A stretch of 30,769 bases of DNA. It comes from Albibeggiatoa sp964388965. GTDB lineage: Bacteria > Pseudomonadota > Gammaproteobacteria > Beggiatoales > Beggiatoaceae. Of this stretch, positions 13,698-21,329 are shown piece by piece. The position numbers and the translations under genes were made by a program. The stretch spans positions 1 through 30,769 of the forward strand of contig CAYMCP010000043.1 of assembly GCA_964388965.1 (NCBI GenBank). The letters run 5' to 3'. The first letter of the stretch is position 1. Each line of letters opens with the position of its first letter. The notes beneath the pieces were generated by a model. The model worked only from the letters and a program-made list of their open reading frames with translations, ran no database searches and was not told the origin of the DNA.

Positions 13698-16406
13698 ATG
13701 CCAATCAATATCTATAATGATCCACAAGTTTTTAATCCAAATACTTTTATTCAGAATTTAACTCGTGATAAATCAAGTATTCAAGTTTTTCGTCAAGCAC
13801 TTGAACAAGGTCACGAAGTATTAAAACAACGTTTTCTTACGACTCGTAATGCTTCAGATTACGTTTTTCATCGTTCTTGGCTTATTGATCAAATTTTACA
13901 ACAAACTTTATCACATATTTGCGTTTGGGTTGCAGATGAAATTGCACTTGTTGCAGTCGGTGGTTATGGGCGCGGTGAATTACATCCTTATTCTGATATT
14001 GATATTTTACTCTTATTAACCCAAGAACCTAATGATGAAATGCGAGAATGTTTAGAAAAATTTGTTACATTTTTATGGGATATTAAATTAGAAGTAGGGC
14101 ATAGCGTTAGAACACTCGCAGAATGTGAAAAAGAAGCAAAAAATGATATTACCGTTGCAACCAATTTAATGGAAGCAAGGTTGATTATGGGCGCGGAAAG
14201 TTTATTTCAGAAAATGCAACAACTAGTAGGACCGAGCAATATTTGGACAAGTCGCGCATTTTTTGCCGAAAAATGTACCGAGCAAGCACGACGTTATGCA
14301 AAATATCATGATACGTCATACAATTTAGAGCCAAATATCAAGGAAGGTCCCGGCGGATTGCGCGATATTCAAACCGTAGCATGGGTTGCAAAACGACATT
14401 TAGGTGTGTCTACGCTACATGATTTAGTACAACAAGGTTTTTTAACTGATGCCGAATTCCAATCTCTGATTGAGGGACAAGAATTTTTATGGCAAATCCG
14501 TTGTTTTCTACACTTTCACGCTAAACGTAAAGAAGATCGCTTATTATTTGATTTTCAACGTACTTTGGCTACAGATTTCGGTTATCAAGATGCTGAGGGT
14601 AAACTTGCAGTTGAGCAATTTATGAAAAAATACTATCGTACCGTGATGTCGCTCAATACGTTAAATGATTTATTATTGCAAGTTTTTCAAGAAAATATTT
14701 TATACGATAGCTCTAATGAAAAAATTACGCCACTTAATAAACGTTTTCAAATTCGTAAAGGTTTCATCGAAGTCACACATGACAAAGTATTTGTTAGCTA
14801 TCCGTTTGCATTACTAGAAGTATTTTTATTGATGCAGCAACATCCTGAGGTGAAAGGTGTGCGCGCTCACACTTTGCGTTTGATTTATCAACACGTTTAT
14901 TTAATTGATGATGCGTTTCATCGAGATTTACGGGCAAGAAGCCTATTTTATGAAATTTTACATCAACCTAGTGGTATTACACGCGCATTGCGTTTGATGA
15001 ATCGTTATGGCGTATTAGGTGCTTATATTCCAAGTTTTGGCGGCATCGTTGGGCAAATGCAATATGATTTATTTCATGTCTATACAGTTGATCAACATAC
15101 TTTATTTGTCGTGAGAAATTTACGCCGTTTTTGTATTAAATATCATCAAGATGAATTTCCATTGTGCTCGAAAATTGCGCAAACGCTACCAAAATTAGAA
15201 TTATTATATTTAGCAGGCTTATTTCATGATATTGCTAAAGGACGTGGTGGCGATCATTCCGAATTAGGCGAAAAAGAGGCTTTGCATTTCTGTCATGAAC
15301 ATGGTTTTAGTGATCATGATGCACGTTTAGTTGGTTGGTTAGTGCGCAATCATTTAATTATGTCCACTACTGCGCAACGTGAAGATACCTCTGATCCCGC
15401 AATTATTCATAATTTTGCTCAACGGGTGCAAGATAAAGTTCACTTGGATTATTTGTACGTGCTAACAGTTGCTGATATTCGTGCAACTAGTCCAAAATTG
15501 TGGAATGGATGGAAAAATGCTTTACTCGCTGATTTATATCAGAAAACTAAACACGTTTTAGAACACGGTTCAGAGCAAAGTTTTGACAAACATAATCAAG
15601 CATCCGATATACAATCTAGCGCACGTCGTTTACTGGTAGATTCTGATTTATCTGATGAAAAAATTACACAACTGTGGTCGCAATTAGGTGATGAATATTT
15701 CTTGCGTTCAACACCTCAAGTTATTGCGCGCGAAACTGAAATGATTTTACAGCATCAATCATCAGGTAGCTCATTGGTATTAGAGCGTCATGATGCGCAG
15801 GGTGGGACGGAATTAGTGTTATATATGCGTGATCGGGATTATTTGTTTGCCGAAACGACACAATATTTAGAACGCCAAGCGGTTACAATCGTAGATGCGT
15901 ATGTGATTCCAACCGATAATGAGCGTAGTTTAGGTGGTTATACGATTTTGGATCGGGATAAACATGCTGTCATTCAAGATAGCCAGCGTATCGAAGCAAT
16001 TAAGCGCGGTTTAGAAGAGGTATTAAATCGTGATGTGAACGAGCCATTTTGCCCAATCAGACATCATGTGCCACGTCAATTAAAACATTTTCCCGTGCCT
16101 ACACGCATTAGTTTCTCGCAGGATGTGATGAATAATCATACCGTTATGGAAGTTATTACCACAGATCGTCCTGGTGTATTATCTCGTATTGCGCAAGCCT
16201 TTTTACATTGCGAGGTGATATTAAAAATGGCTAAAATTGCCACATTCGGGTCGCGGGTTGAAGATGTTTTCTTTGTCGCGGATAAAAATAATAATATGCT
16301 ATTTTCAGCGGATCAATTGGATTGTTTGCGTGAGGAACTATCGCGCCTGTTAGATGAGGATATTCTACTGGATACACAAAATGTAAAAAAAATTATTGCT
16401 TATTAA
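13698..16406 (+). CDS. glnD: Bifunctional PII uridylyltransferase / uridylyl-removing enzyme
   Basis: This 902-residue nitrogen-status sensor attaches UMP to the PII proteins GlnB/GlnK when glutamine is low and removes it when glutamine is high. The nucleotidyltransferase site is seen at GGYGRGELHPYSDIDILLL (~88-106), with Asp100 and Asp102 as metal ligands. The linker follows (EGPGGLRDIQT ~217-226). The HD hydrolase domain has His510-Asp511 (LAGLFHDIAKGRGGDHSELG). Two C-terminal ACT domains, which bind glutamine, start at about 705 (ELVLYMRDRDYLFAETTQYL) and 814 (HTVMEVITTDRPGVLSRIAQAF). All domains appear intact and the length is normal. No strong ribosome-binding site precedes the ATG. glf follows after 44 bp. 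Confidence 0.97.
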   Translation: MPINIYNDPQVFNPNTFIQNLTRDKSSIQVFRQALEQGHEVLKQRFLTTRNASDYVFHRSWLIDQILQQTLSHICVWVADEIALVAVGGYGRGELHPYSDIDILLLLTQEPNDEMRECLEKFVTFLWDIKLEVGHSVRTLAECEKEAKNDITVATNLMEARLIMGAESLFQKMQQLVGPSNIWTSRAFFAEKCTEQARRYAKYHDTSYNLEPNIKEGPGGLRDIQTVAWVAKRHLGVSTLHDLVQQGFLTDAEFQSLIEGQEFLWQIRCFLHFHAKRKEDRLLFDFQRTLATDFGYQDAEGKLAVEQFMKKYYRTVMSLNTLNDLLLQVFQENILYDSSNEKITPLNKRFQIRKGFIEVTHDKVFVSYPFALLEVFLLMQQHPEVKGVRAHTLRLIYQHVYLIDDAFHRDLRARSLFYEILHQPSGITRALRLMNRYGVLGAYIPSFGGIVGQMQYDLFHVYTVDQHTLFVVRNLRRFCIKYHQDEFPLCSKIAQTLPKLELLYLAGLFHDIAKGRGGDHSELGEKEALHFCHEHGFSDHDARLVGWLVRNHLIMSTTAQREDTSDPAIIHNFAQRVQDKVHLDYLYVLTVADIRATSPKLWNGWKNALLADLYQKTKHVLEHGSEQSFDKHNQASDIQSSARRLLVDSDLSDEKITQLWSQLGDEYFLRSTPQVIARETEMILQHQSSGSSLVLERHDAQGGTELVLYMRDRDYLFAETTQYLERQAVTIVDAYVIPTDNERSLGGYTILDRDKHAVIQDSQRIEAIKRGLEEVLNRDVNEPFCPIRHHVPRQLKHFPVPTRISFSQDVMNNHTVMEVITTDRPGVLSRIAQAFLHCEVILKMAKIATFGSRVEDVFFVADKNNNMLFSADQLDCLREELSRLLDEDILLDTQNVKKIIAY

Positions 16407-16450
16407 TTTATAATTTTTTGAATTTTATTGATTGTTAAAAGGAATTAGTA

Positions 16451-17587
16451 ATGAAAGTTGATTGGCTTATCGTGGGTTCAGGTTTTACAGGCGCGGTATT
16501 AGCGGAACGTATTGCTTCACAGTTGAATAAAACAGTACTTGTTGTTGACCAGCGCAATCATATTGGTGGTAACGCATACGATTGTTATGATGATAATGGT
16601 GTATTAATTCATCAATACGGACCTCATATTTTTCACACCAACGCAAAACATGTTTGGCAATATTTAAGTCAATTTACTGATTGGTATCACTACTACCATC
16701 ATGTATTGGGTTTTGTAGATGGCAAACAAGTCCCTATTCCTTTTAATATCAATTCGTTATACGCACTTTTTCCTAAAAATTACGCTGACAAATTAGCCAA
16801 TCAATTGGTTGAACAGTATGGTTTTAACATTAAAGTACCCATTCTCAAAATCCGTGAAACGGCACAAGGTCATGACCTTAAATTTTTAGCAGATTATATT
16901 TATCAAAAAGTATTTCATCATTATACATTAAAACAATGGGATTTAACGCCAGAGCAATTAGGGGCTGCGGTGACGGCGCGGGTACCAATTTACATCAGTC
17001 GAGATGATCGTTATTTTCAAGACACTTATCAAGGTTTACCTAAACGTGGTTACACTGTTTTATTTAAAAATATGTTGCACCATAAAAATATCCGTTTGTT
17101 ATTAAATACTGATTATCAAGACATTGCGAATGATGTCCAATGCGAGCGGATGATTTTTACTGGACCTATAGATGTATTTTTTGGGCATATTCACGGTGAA
17201 TTGCCTTATCGTAGCTTACGTTTTCATTTTCACCACAACGCGCAAGAGATGATTCAAACAGTTGGAACGGTAAATTATCCCAATGAATACGATTTCACTC
17301 GTATTACGGAATTTAAACATTTGACCGGACAACGTTTTATGGGAACAACTTACGTCGAAGAATACCCGCAAGCGCATATACATGGTGAAACCATTCCATA
17401 TTATCCGATCCCAAAAGAAGAATACAAAGTTTTATATCGGAAATACCATGCCGAAGCCGAGAAATTAAAAGGCAAAGTGATTTTTGCAGGGCGACTAGCA
17501 GATTATCAATATTACAATATGGATCAAGCGGTTGCGCGTGCATTAAGTTTATTTGAAAAAGAAGTTTGTGCTTCAATCAACAAGTAA
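16451..17587 (+). CDS. glf: UDP-galactopyranose mutase
   Basis: This 378-residue flavoenzyme interconverts UDP-galactopyranose and UDP-galactofuranose, the donor for Galf in O-antigen or other surface glycans. The FAD-binding start is DWLIVGSGFTGAVLAERIA, followed by the family signature NHIGGNAYDCYDDNGVLIHQYGPHIFHT (~35-62). GYTVLFKNML and the C-terminal FAGRLADYQYYNMDQAVARAL (~346-366) are also typical. Length matches bacterial Glf. AAGGA stands seven bases before the ATG. It lies 44 bp downstream of glnD and may be read from the same promoter, although the two have no known functional link. No other glycan genes are in the window, so it looks isolated from its usual O-antigen cluster. Confidence 0.96.
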   Translation: MKVDWLIVGSGFTGAVLAERIASQLNKTVLVVDQRNHIGGNAYDCYDDNGVLIHQYGPHIFHTNAKHVWQYLSQFTDWYHYYHHVLGFVDGKQVPIPFNINSLYALFPKNYADKLANQLVEQYGFNIKVPILKIRETAQGHDLKFLADYIYQKVFHHYTLKQWDLTPEQLGAAVTARVPIYISRDDRYFQDTYQGLPKRGYTVLFKNMLHHKNIRLLLNTDYQDIANDVQCERMIFTGPIDVFFGHIHGELPYRSLRFHFHHNAQEMIQTVGTVNYPNEYDFTRITEFKHLTGQRFMGTTYVEEYPQAHIHGETIPYYPIPKEEYKVLYRKYHAEAEKLKGKVIFAGRLADYQYYNMDQAVARALSLFEKEVCASINK

Positions 17588-17714
17588 TTATTCAAAACTC
17601 ACATTGAGCAACCCCTGATAAAAAATATATAGTGAAATCCGTTTAAAGTGTTACTTTTTATTCCGAGTATTTATTTTATACCAAGAGAATTGAGAGAGTT
17701 GTTGTCTTATGGGA

Positions 17715-17963
17715 TTATGCTATATGGATAGAATTCTGCATAACCAATAGCTTTGCAACAGATTCATTCAAAAAAACAGGTGAAAAGCACTCAGATGGAT
17801 AAAGATAGTCTTCGCCTTTTTCATCAATTACGCGGATTTCGTGATATTTCTCTGCTTCTTTGTCTGGCAACGATTGATATATTTTCCACTGTTCAAGGGA
17901 TTCTTCGTTTCCAGTATTGTCAATACAGACAACAAGTCGTTTTTCGCCAAAATGGTCTATCAT
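17715..17963 (-). CDS. Small conserved-looking hypothetical protein
   Basis: This 82-residue protein shows ...KRLVVCIDNTGNEESLEQWKIYQ... and a RVIDEKGEDYLYPSECFSPV strand region. The layout recalls small proteins found near TA genes in cyanobacteria and Beggiatoa-like genomes; I recognise the pattern but no named family. The ATG at 17963 is the first start after an in-frame stop, but 12 codons upstream of it remain open (ending ...FFALGAECR), so the 5' end may be truncated. A 12-bp sequence in this leader is repeated inverted at 18078-18089. Confidence 0.5.
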   Translation of the reverse strand: MIDHFGEKRLVVCIDNTGNEESLEQWKIYQSLPDKEAEKYHEIRVIDEKGEDYLYPSECFSPVFLNESVAKLLVMQNSIHIA

Positions 17964-17969
17964 CCGACA

Positions 17970-18089
17970 TTCCGCACCTAATGCAAAAAAAAGTTTATTT
18001 TAGTTGTTTGTTTTGCAACTTGCGTAATAGGAAATCCAAGCTTTTGAAATTCTACTGAAAATAATCTAAAAATTTCGTTAGGTGCGGAA
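17970..18089. repeat. Inverted repeat pair around a coding relic
   Basis: TTCCGCACCTAA at 17970-17981 and its exact reverse complement at 18078-18089 flank about 96 bp. The flanking bases match in part as well. Between them the minus strand holds an open frame without a start (APNEIFRLFSVEFQKLGF...) that reads like coding sequence and is cut off by stops at both ends. This could be a small element or the remains of a gene upstream of 17963. Confidence 0.45.
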
Positions 18090-18150
18090 CGTGGGTTGAA
18101 CTATAACCGCGATAGACACCAGATTAGCCTTTTTATCAAAGTAACGTTTA

Positions 18151-18205
18151 AATTATCATTCTCTCCACAAAAAACGCAACCCAGCGATTAAGCCAAGTCG
18201 CGCTC
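18151..18205 (-). terminator. Terminator-like hairpin repeat D, copy 1
   Basis: On the minus strand it starts directly after the stop of the DUF5615 gene. The stem AGCGCGAC pairs with GTTGCGTT (with G-U pairs) around TTGGCTTAATCGCTGG and is followed by a T run. It shares CGCAACCCAG on the plus strand with 18802-18864 and 19776-19838. Stem differences from copy 2 keep pairing, which suggests a real RNA hairpin. Confidence 0.7.
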
Positions 18206-18538
18206 TTAACGAACAATTTCCAATTTATCAGGGTACGCTATGACCAATTGATGTTTTGCTATTAATGTTTCAATTTGTGACCAGTTTTTATCTATCCAAG
18301 TAAAAAACGCTTTCAAGCGCATGTTGCCTATTTTCAAATGTACAACTTTTGGTGGCGACGTAATAGCCATTGACCAATGAAAAAAATCAGTGTCTTTAGT
18401 CACAATCACAAAATCATGTTGTATTGCATATTCCCAAATCTGTCTATCAGACCATTCAGGATCAAGATTCTTAACAAAAGAAAACTGTTCTCCCTGAAAT
18501 ACAGCATCAGGTACATTCACATCAATCAAATACTTCAT
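18206..18538 (-). CDS. DUF5615 PIN-like toxin
   Basis: This 110-residue protein of the DUF5615 (Mut7-C-like, PIN-fold) group has acidic positions in MKYLIDVNVPDAVF (Asp6), WSDRQIWEYA (about residue 31) and FVIVTKDTDFFHW (two Asp near 49-51). These match the family's putative nuclease site. The LKIGNMR strand is also typical. Its ATG overlaps the DUF433 stop by 4 bp (ATGA), so the two are translationally coupled. DUF433-DUF5615 pairs are regarded as probable type II TA modules; the RNA target is unknown. Confidence 0.87.
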   Translation of the reverse strand: MKYLIDVNVPDAVFQGEQFSFVKNLDPEWSDRQIWEYAIQHDFVIVTKDTDFFHWSMAITSPPKVVHLKIGNMRLKAFFTWIDKNWSQIETLIAKHQLVIAYPDKLEIVR

Positions 18539-18774
18539 GCCGCAGTTGGTAACGTCATACTGTGATTTGTCATGACTTGACTAGCATAAGCCAAACAAGC
18601 ATAAATATCTTCTTTTTCCAAAGTAGGATAAGCCTGCAAAACATCATCAACACTGTCACCCGCACTGAGAAATTCTAATATTGTTTGTACAGTAACTCTT
18701 TGGTTTCGGATAATCGGCTTGCCATTACATTTTTCTGTATCTATAAAAATTCGTTCATTAAGTTGTATTTTCAT
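18535..18774 (-). CDS. DUF433 antitoxin
   Basis: This 79-residue DUF433 protein shows the family signature: FIDTEKCNGKPIIRNQRVTVQTILEFLSAGDSVDDVLQAYPTLEKEDIYACLAYA in the usual order, with GKPIIRNQR and YPTLEKEDI as the most diagnostic pieces. The domain forms a helix-turn-helix and is taken to neutralise the DUF5615 partner and repress the operon. The ATG is preceded by GGA at six bases. The N-terminus is slightly longer than in the paralogous protein at 19232-19462. Confidence 0.88.
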   Translation of the reverse strand: MKIQLNERIFIDTEKCNGKPIIRNQRVTVQTILEFLSAGDSVDDVLQAYPTLEKEDIYACLAYASQVMTNHSMTLPTAA

Positions 18775-18801
18775 GAGATGTCCATTTTTTTATATAAAAC
18801 T

Positions 18802-18864
18802 AATTATCATGCTCCCAACAAAAAAACGCAACCCAGCCAATGCCAAGTTACGTTTTCAAATCAA
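18802..18864 (-). terminator. Terminator-like hairpin repeat D, copy 2
   Basis: On the minus strand AAAACGTAAC (18847-18856) pairs with GTTGCGTTTT (18823-18832), ten pairs including one G-U, and the T run continues past the stem. It begins about 15 bp after the stop of the second DUF5615 gene. Confidence 0.75.
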
Positions 18865-18878
18865 AAGCCTAGATTAAT

Positions 18879-19232
18879 TCACTGATGGATAACAAGGCGA
18901 GATTGAGTCATTTCAATAAAATCACAACTTTCAAATAACTCAATAATTTTAGGAAAATATTTGATAAATAATCGCTCTAAATCTGCATTTTTAATATTTC
19001 CTGTAGAAACAAGTAAAAGCTTATAAGGCTCTTGTTTAAGCCAAAAATTATCTACAAAATCAGCATCTTTTGTTATTATTATCCATTGTTCTTCAATAGA
19101 CAATTTCAATATTTCATTATCTTGCGTTCTATTTTGTTGTGGTAAATCTAATGTGTGTTTTGCTTCAACACCTGTTTTTTCTAAACCGAGAGCAAGCTTA
19201 CGTGGCAATTGCGCATCTATTAAAAACTTCAT
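18879..19232 (-). CDS. DUF5615 PIN-like toxin (second copy)
   Basis: This 117-residue DUF5615 protein has the acidic residues in MKFLIDAQLPRKLALGL (Asp6), NRTQDNEILKLS and WIIITKDADFVDNF, and the STGNIKNADLERLF segment typical of the family. It is clearly divergent from the copy at 18206-18538, so this is not a recent tandem duplication. Its ATG shares one base with the DUF433 stop (TAATG), giving tight coupling. The same hairpin repeat D follows it, as for the first pair. Confidence 0.88.
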   Translation of the reverse strand: MKFLIDAQLPRKLALGLEKTGVEAKHTLDLPQQNRTQDNEILKLSIEEQWIIITKDADFVDNFWLKQEPYKLLLVSTGNIKNADLERLFIKYFPKIIELFESCDFIEMTQSRLVIHQ

Positions 19233-19462
19233 TATGCTGCAAGCTCATAAATTTTCTTGGTTTTTGTTAATTGCGTTGCATAATGCAAACTAGCTAAAAT
19301 ATCCTCATATTCTAAATCTTCATAATCTGACAAGATTTCCTCATAACTCATGCCAGCACTCATTAATTCTAATATCATTTCAACAGGATAACGCAAGTCT
19401 CTGATGCACGGCTTACCGTGACAAATATGAGGGTTCATAGTAATGCGGGCTAATAAATTCAT
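19232..19462 (-). CDS. DUF433 antitoxin (second copy)
   Basis: This 76-residue DUF433 protein shows MNLLARITMNPHICHGKPCIRD, LRYPVEMILELMSAGMSYEEIL and YEDLEYEDILASLHYA, the standard order for the family. I took the ATG at 19462 rather than a further upstream in-frame start at 19528, because AAGG precedes it and the resulting N-terminus has the normal length. The upstream extension would overlap the end of the AbrB relic at 19497-19744. Confidence 0.88.
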   Translation of the reverse strand: MNLLARITMNPHICHGKPCIRDLRYPVEMILELMSAGMSYEEILSDYEDLEYEDILASLHYATQLTKTKKIYELAA

Positions 19463-19496
19463 AGGTTTTGCCTTTTTGGAAATAGTTATTTTTAAG

Positions 19497-19744
19497 CTAT
19501 ATGTTGTTAAATGTTCGCCGTGATACAATTAATTCATCAACTAAACTCTCATTTACATGTTGAAATCGTGCTTTCAATTTCTGCTTAATATTTTGTTTTT
19601 CTCAAGAATAATGCGATTATTTTCTAAATAAGCTAGTAGAGTATCGCTAACTTGAAGATTTAATGCTTGTTGCAATACAGCGGGTAGAATAAATTGACCT
19701 TGTGCATCAAGCTGTAAAGAAACATGGAAATTTGACTGATTCAT
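19497..19744 (-). pseudogene. Frameshifted AbrB/SpoVT-type antitoxin
   Basis: From the ATG at 19742-19744 the frame reads MNQSNFHVSLQLDAQGQFIL, PAVLQQALNLQVSDTLLAYL, ENNRIILEKNKI, then LSRN and a stop at 19574. This is an AbrB-type swapped-hairpin DNA-binding domain. The expected tail continues in another frame right after the A-rich stretch near 19590: KQKLKARFQHVNESLVDELI, ending at 19497. In intact relatives this tail (LVDELIAERR-like) follows directly, so one indel breaks the gene, or a slippage site joins the frames. No PIN toxin gene follows; the next gene is the DUF433 start 35 bp on. Confidence 0.75.
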
Positions 19745-19775
19745 GTGATGTATTCCTAAAAATAAAATCTCACTT

Positions 19776-19838
19776 AATTATCATTCCCTCAATAAAAAAA
19801 CGCAACCCAGTCAATGCCAAGTTACGTTTTCTTATTCA
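19776..19838 (-). terminator. Terminator-like hairpin repeat D, copy 3 (orphan)
   Basis: The stem is the same as in copy 2: AAAACGTAAC (19821-19830) with GTTGCGTTTT (19797-19806), plus a T run on the minus strand. No minus-strand gene remains upstream of it, so it may be what is left of a further TA unit replaced by the transposase fragment. Confidence 0.7.
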
Positions 19839-19842
19839 AAAT

Positions 19843-19896
19843 GACGCGGCGCGTCTCGACTGCATTCCCACAAACTACTGGGAACGAGGAATTAAA
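19843..19896. repeat. Two-hairpin repeat E, copy 1
   Basis: The first stem is the palindromic GACGC-GGC-GCGTC (19843-19855). The second is TTCCCA / TGGGAA (19865-19884), followed by CGAGGAA. A matching element lies at 27938-27988. No gene is visible in it. Confidence 0.6.
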
Positions 19897-19939
19897 ATCC
19901 AGTATTAAATGCCAATACCTTCGTCAAAGGTTGGAAAAA

Positions 19940-20003
19940 ATGAGCAATTAGGGTAAAAAGTAAAGAGTCGAAATCCATCGCTTTTTATCAGCCAATTGCT
20001 CAT
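19940..20003. promoter_or_regulatory. Hairpin overlapping the transposase start codon
   Basis: ATGAGCAATT (19940-19949) is the exact reverse complement of AATTGCTCAT (19994-20003), whose last two bases are the first two of the ATG at 20002. In an mRNA the stem would cover the start codon, a common way for insertion sequences to limit transposase translation. Confidence 0.5.
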
Positions 20004-20163
20004 GAACGAAATTAGCACAATTCTCCTATTTTGTAACCAATTAGATGCAACAAATTTACGCCATCTGATATTGATAAGTGAAGCACTACTTTCGATGACA
20101 GGACGAATAACGATGTTGGAAATAAGTCGTTGGACGGAAGCGGGCAGAAGTGTTACAGAATGA
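20002..20163 (+). pseudogene. 5' fragment of a DDE-type transposase
   Basis: A 53-residue frame (MNEISTILLFCNQLDATNLR ... MLEISRWTEAGRSVTE, stop at 20161-20163) matches the conserved N-terminal helix region of IS4-like or IS701-like transposases, where a LEISRW.E segment is followed by further domains. Nothing of the catalytic core remains, and purM begins 66 bp later. The element is therefore truncated and inactive. Family assignment is tentative because only the N-terminus is present. Confidence 0.6.
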
Positions 20164-20190
20164 GTCAAAGATTTTTTGGAATTCTATGCT

Positions 20191-20196
20191 TATAAT
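20191..20196 (+). promoter_or_regulatory. Candidate -10 element of the purM promoter
   Basis: A perfect TATAAT lies 34 bp before the purM ATG. No good -35 hexamer stands at the right distance. The transposase stub ends just upstream, so purM's present promoter may include sequence left by the insertion. Confidence 0.4.
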
Positions 20197-20229
20197 AGCG
20201 CGATTATTTCACTTTGACTGAAGAATTCA

Positions 20230-21258
20230 ATGAAAAATTCACTGACATACGAAGCTGCTGGTGTAAGTATTAATAAAGGTAATCAGCTAGTTGAACGAAT
20301 TAAACCAATTGCAAAGCAGACTTCACGTCATGGTTTATTAGGTGGTATTGGTGGTTTTGGAGCTTTTTTTGAACTGCCTACACATTACCAGAAACCAGTA
20401 TTAGTCTCTAGTACCGATGGAGTGGGTACAAAGTTACGTTTGGCAATTGAATTGGCTAAACATGATACAGTCGGTATCGATTTGGTGGCAATGTGCGCTA
20501 ATGATATTGTAACCTGTGGTGCTGAACCGTTGTTTTTTCTTGATTATTACGCTACGGCAAATTTGAATGTTGATGTAGCAGAGGCAGTTGTAAAAGGAAT
20601 TGCTCAAGGTTGTATGCAGGCTGGTATGGCTTTGGTTGGTGGCGAAACTGCTGAAATGCCTAGCATGTATGCTGTGGGTGATTATGATATTGCGGGTTTT
20701 TGTGTTGGCGTTGTGGAAAAAGAGCAAATTATTGATGGTTCACAAGTGCAAGTGGGTGATGCAATTTTGGGTCTAGCCGCTAATGGTATTCATTCAAACG
20801 GCTATTCTTTGGTGCGGAAGATTTTGGAAACTGTGCGGGCTGATTTAAATATGCCATTTGCAGAGAGTACATTGGGTGAGACGTTGTTAGCTCCAACTCG
20901 AATTTATATTAAACCATTGTTAGAATTGAAAAAAAATATTAATATTCATGCAATGGCACATATTACTGGAGGTGGATTAATTGAAAATATCCCGCGCGTT
21001 CTGCCCACTAATATGGCAGCTAAATTAGTCACACAGCATTGGCAACGTCCAGCTATTTTTGATTGGTTGCAGGAAAAAGGTCAAATTGATTCCGCTGAAA
21101 TGTATCGCGTTTTTAATAATGGAATTGGTATGGTAGTTTGTGTAGCGCAACAAGATAAAGTGCAAGCCATTGAAATCTTACGGACGACAGGTGAGAGTGT
21201 CTGGGAAATCGGTGAGGTTGTCGCTGATAATAACAATAGTTGTATGATTGATTGCTAG
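20230..21258 (+). CDS. purM: Phosphoribosylformylglycinamidine cyclo-ligase (AIR synthetase)
   Basis: This 342-residue enzyme of de novo purine synthesis closes FGAM to 5-aminoimidazole ribotide using ATP. Family landmarks are MKNSLTYEAAGVSINKGNQLVERI, the glycine-rich GGIGGFGAFF, LVSSTDGVGTKLRLAIE, VAMCANDIVTCGAEPLFFLDYYA (metal/nucleotide site), LVGGETAEMPSMY and AHITGGGLIENIPRVLP. Length is normal. In many gammaproteobacteria purM is followed by purN; here the next gene is gspE in the opposite orientation, so purM is a single-gene unit. A truncated transposase sits directly upstream. Confidence 0.97.
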   Translation: MKNSLTYEAAGVSINKGNQLVERIKPIAKQTSRHGLLGGIGGFGAFFELPTHYQKPVLVSSTDGVGTKLRLAIELAKHDTVGIDLVAMCANDIVTCGAEPLFFLDYYATANLNVDVAEAVVKGIAQGCMQAGMALVGGETAEMPSMYAVGDYDIAGFCVGVVEKEQIIDGSQVQVGDAILGLAANGIHSNGYSLVRKILETVRADLNMPFAESTLGETLLAPTRIYIKPLLELKKNINIHAMAHITGGGLIENIPRVLPTNMAAKLVTQHWQRPAIFDWLQEKGQIDSAEMYRVFNNGIGMVVCVAQQDKVQAIEILRTTGESVWEIGEVVADNNNSCMIDC

Positions 21259-21329
21259 CCGCCACCATACTCGTTTGCGCAAAACTTGATAATTAAAACT
21301 GTCAGGAGTGCCGTAGAAAATAGTGTTAG

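Noticed and set aside
16451..17587. A glycan or O-antigen biosynthesis cluster around glf
   Set aside because: No glycosyltransferase or nucleotide-sugar gene is adjacent; glf stands alone between glnD and the TA island.
17753..18058. Plus-strand ORF opposite the small hypothetical gene
   Set aside because: The minus-strand frame (KRLVVCIDNTGNEES, RVIDEKGEDYLYP) has a far more convincing protein pattern.
18151..19838. Repeat D copies as integron attC sites
   Set aside because: The copies are only ~60 bp and lack the RYYYAAC / GTTRRRY core sites with proper spacing. No integrase is in the window. A terminator hairpin explains the stem and T run.
19905..20168. Minus-strand ORF opposite the transposase stub
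   Set aside because: The plus strand reads LEISRWTEAGRS in a recognised transposase pattern; the minus frame is its antisense.
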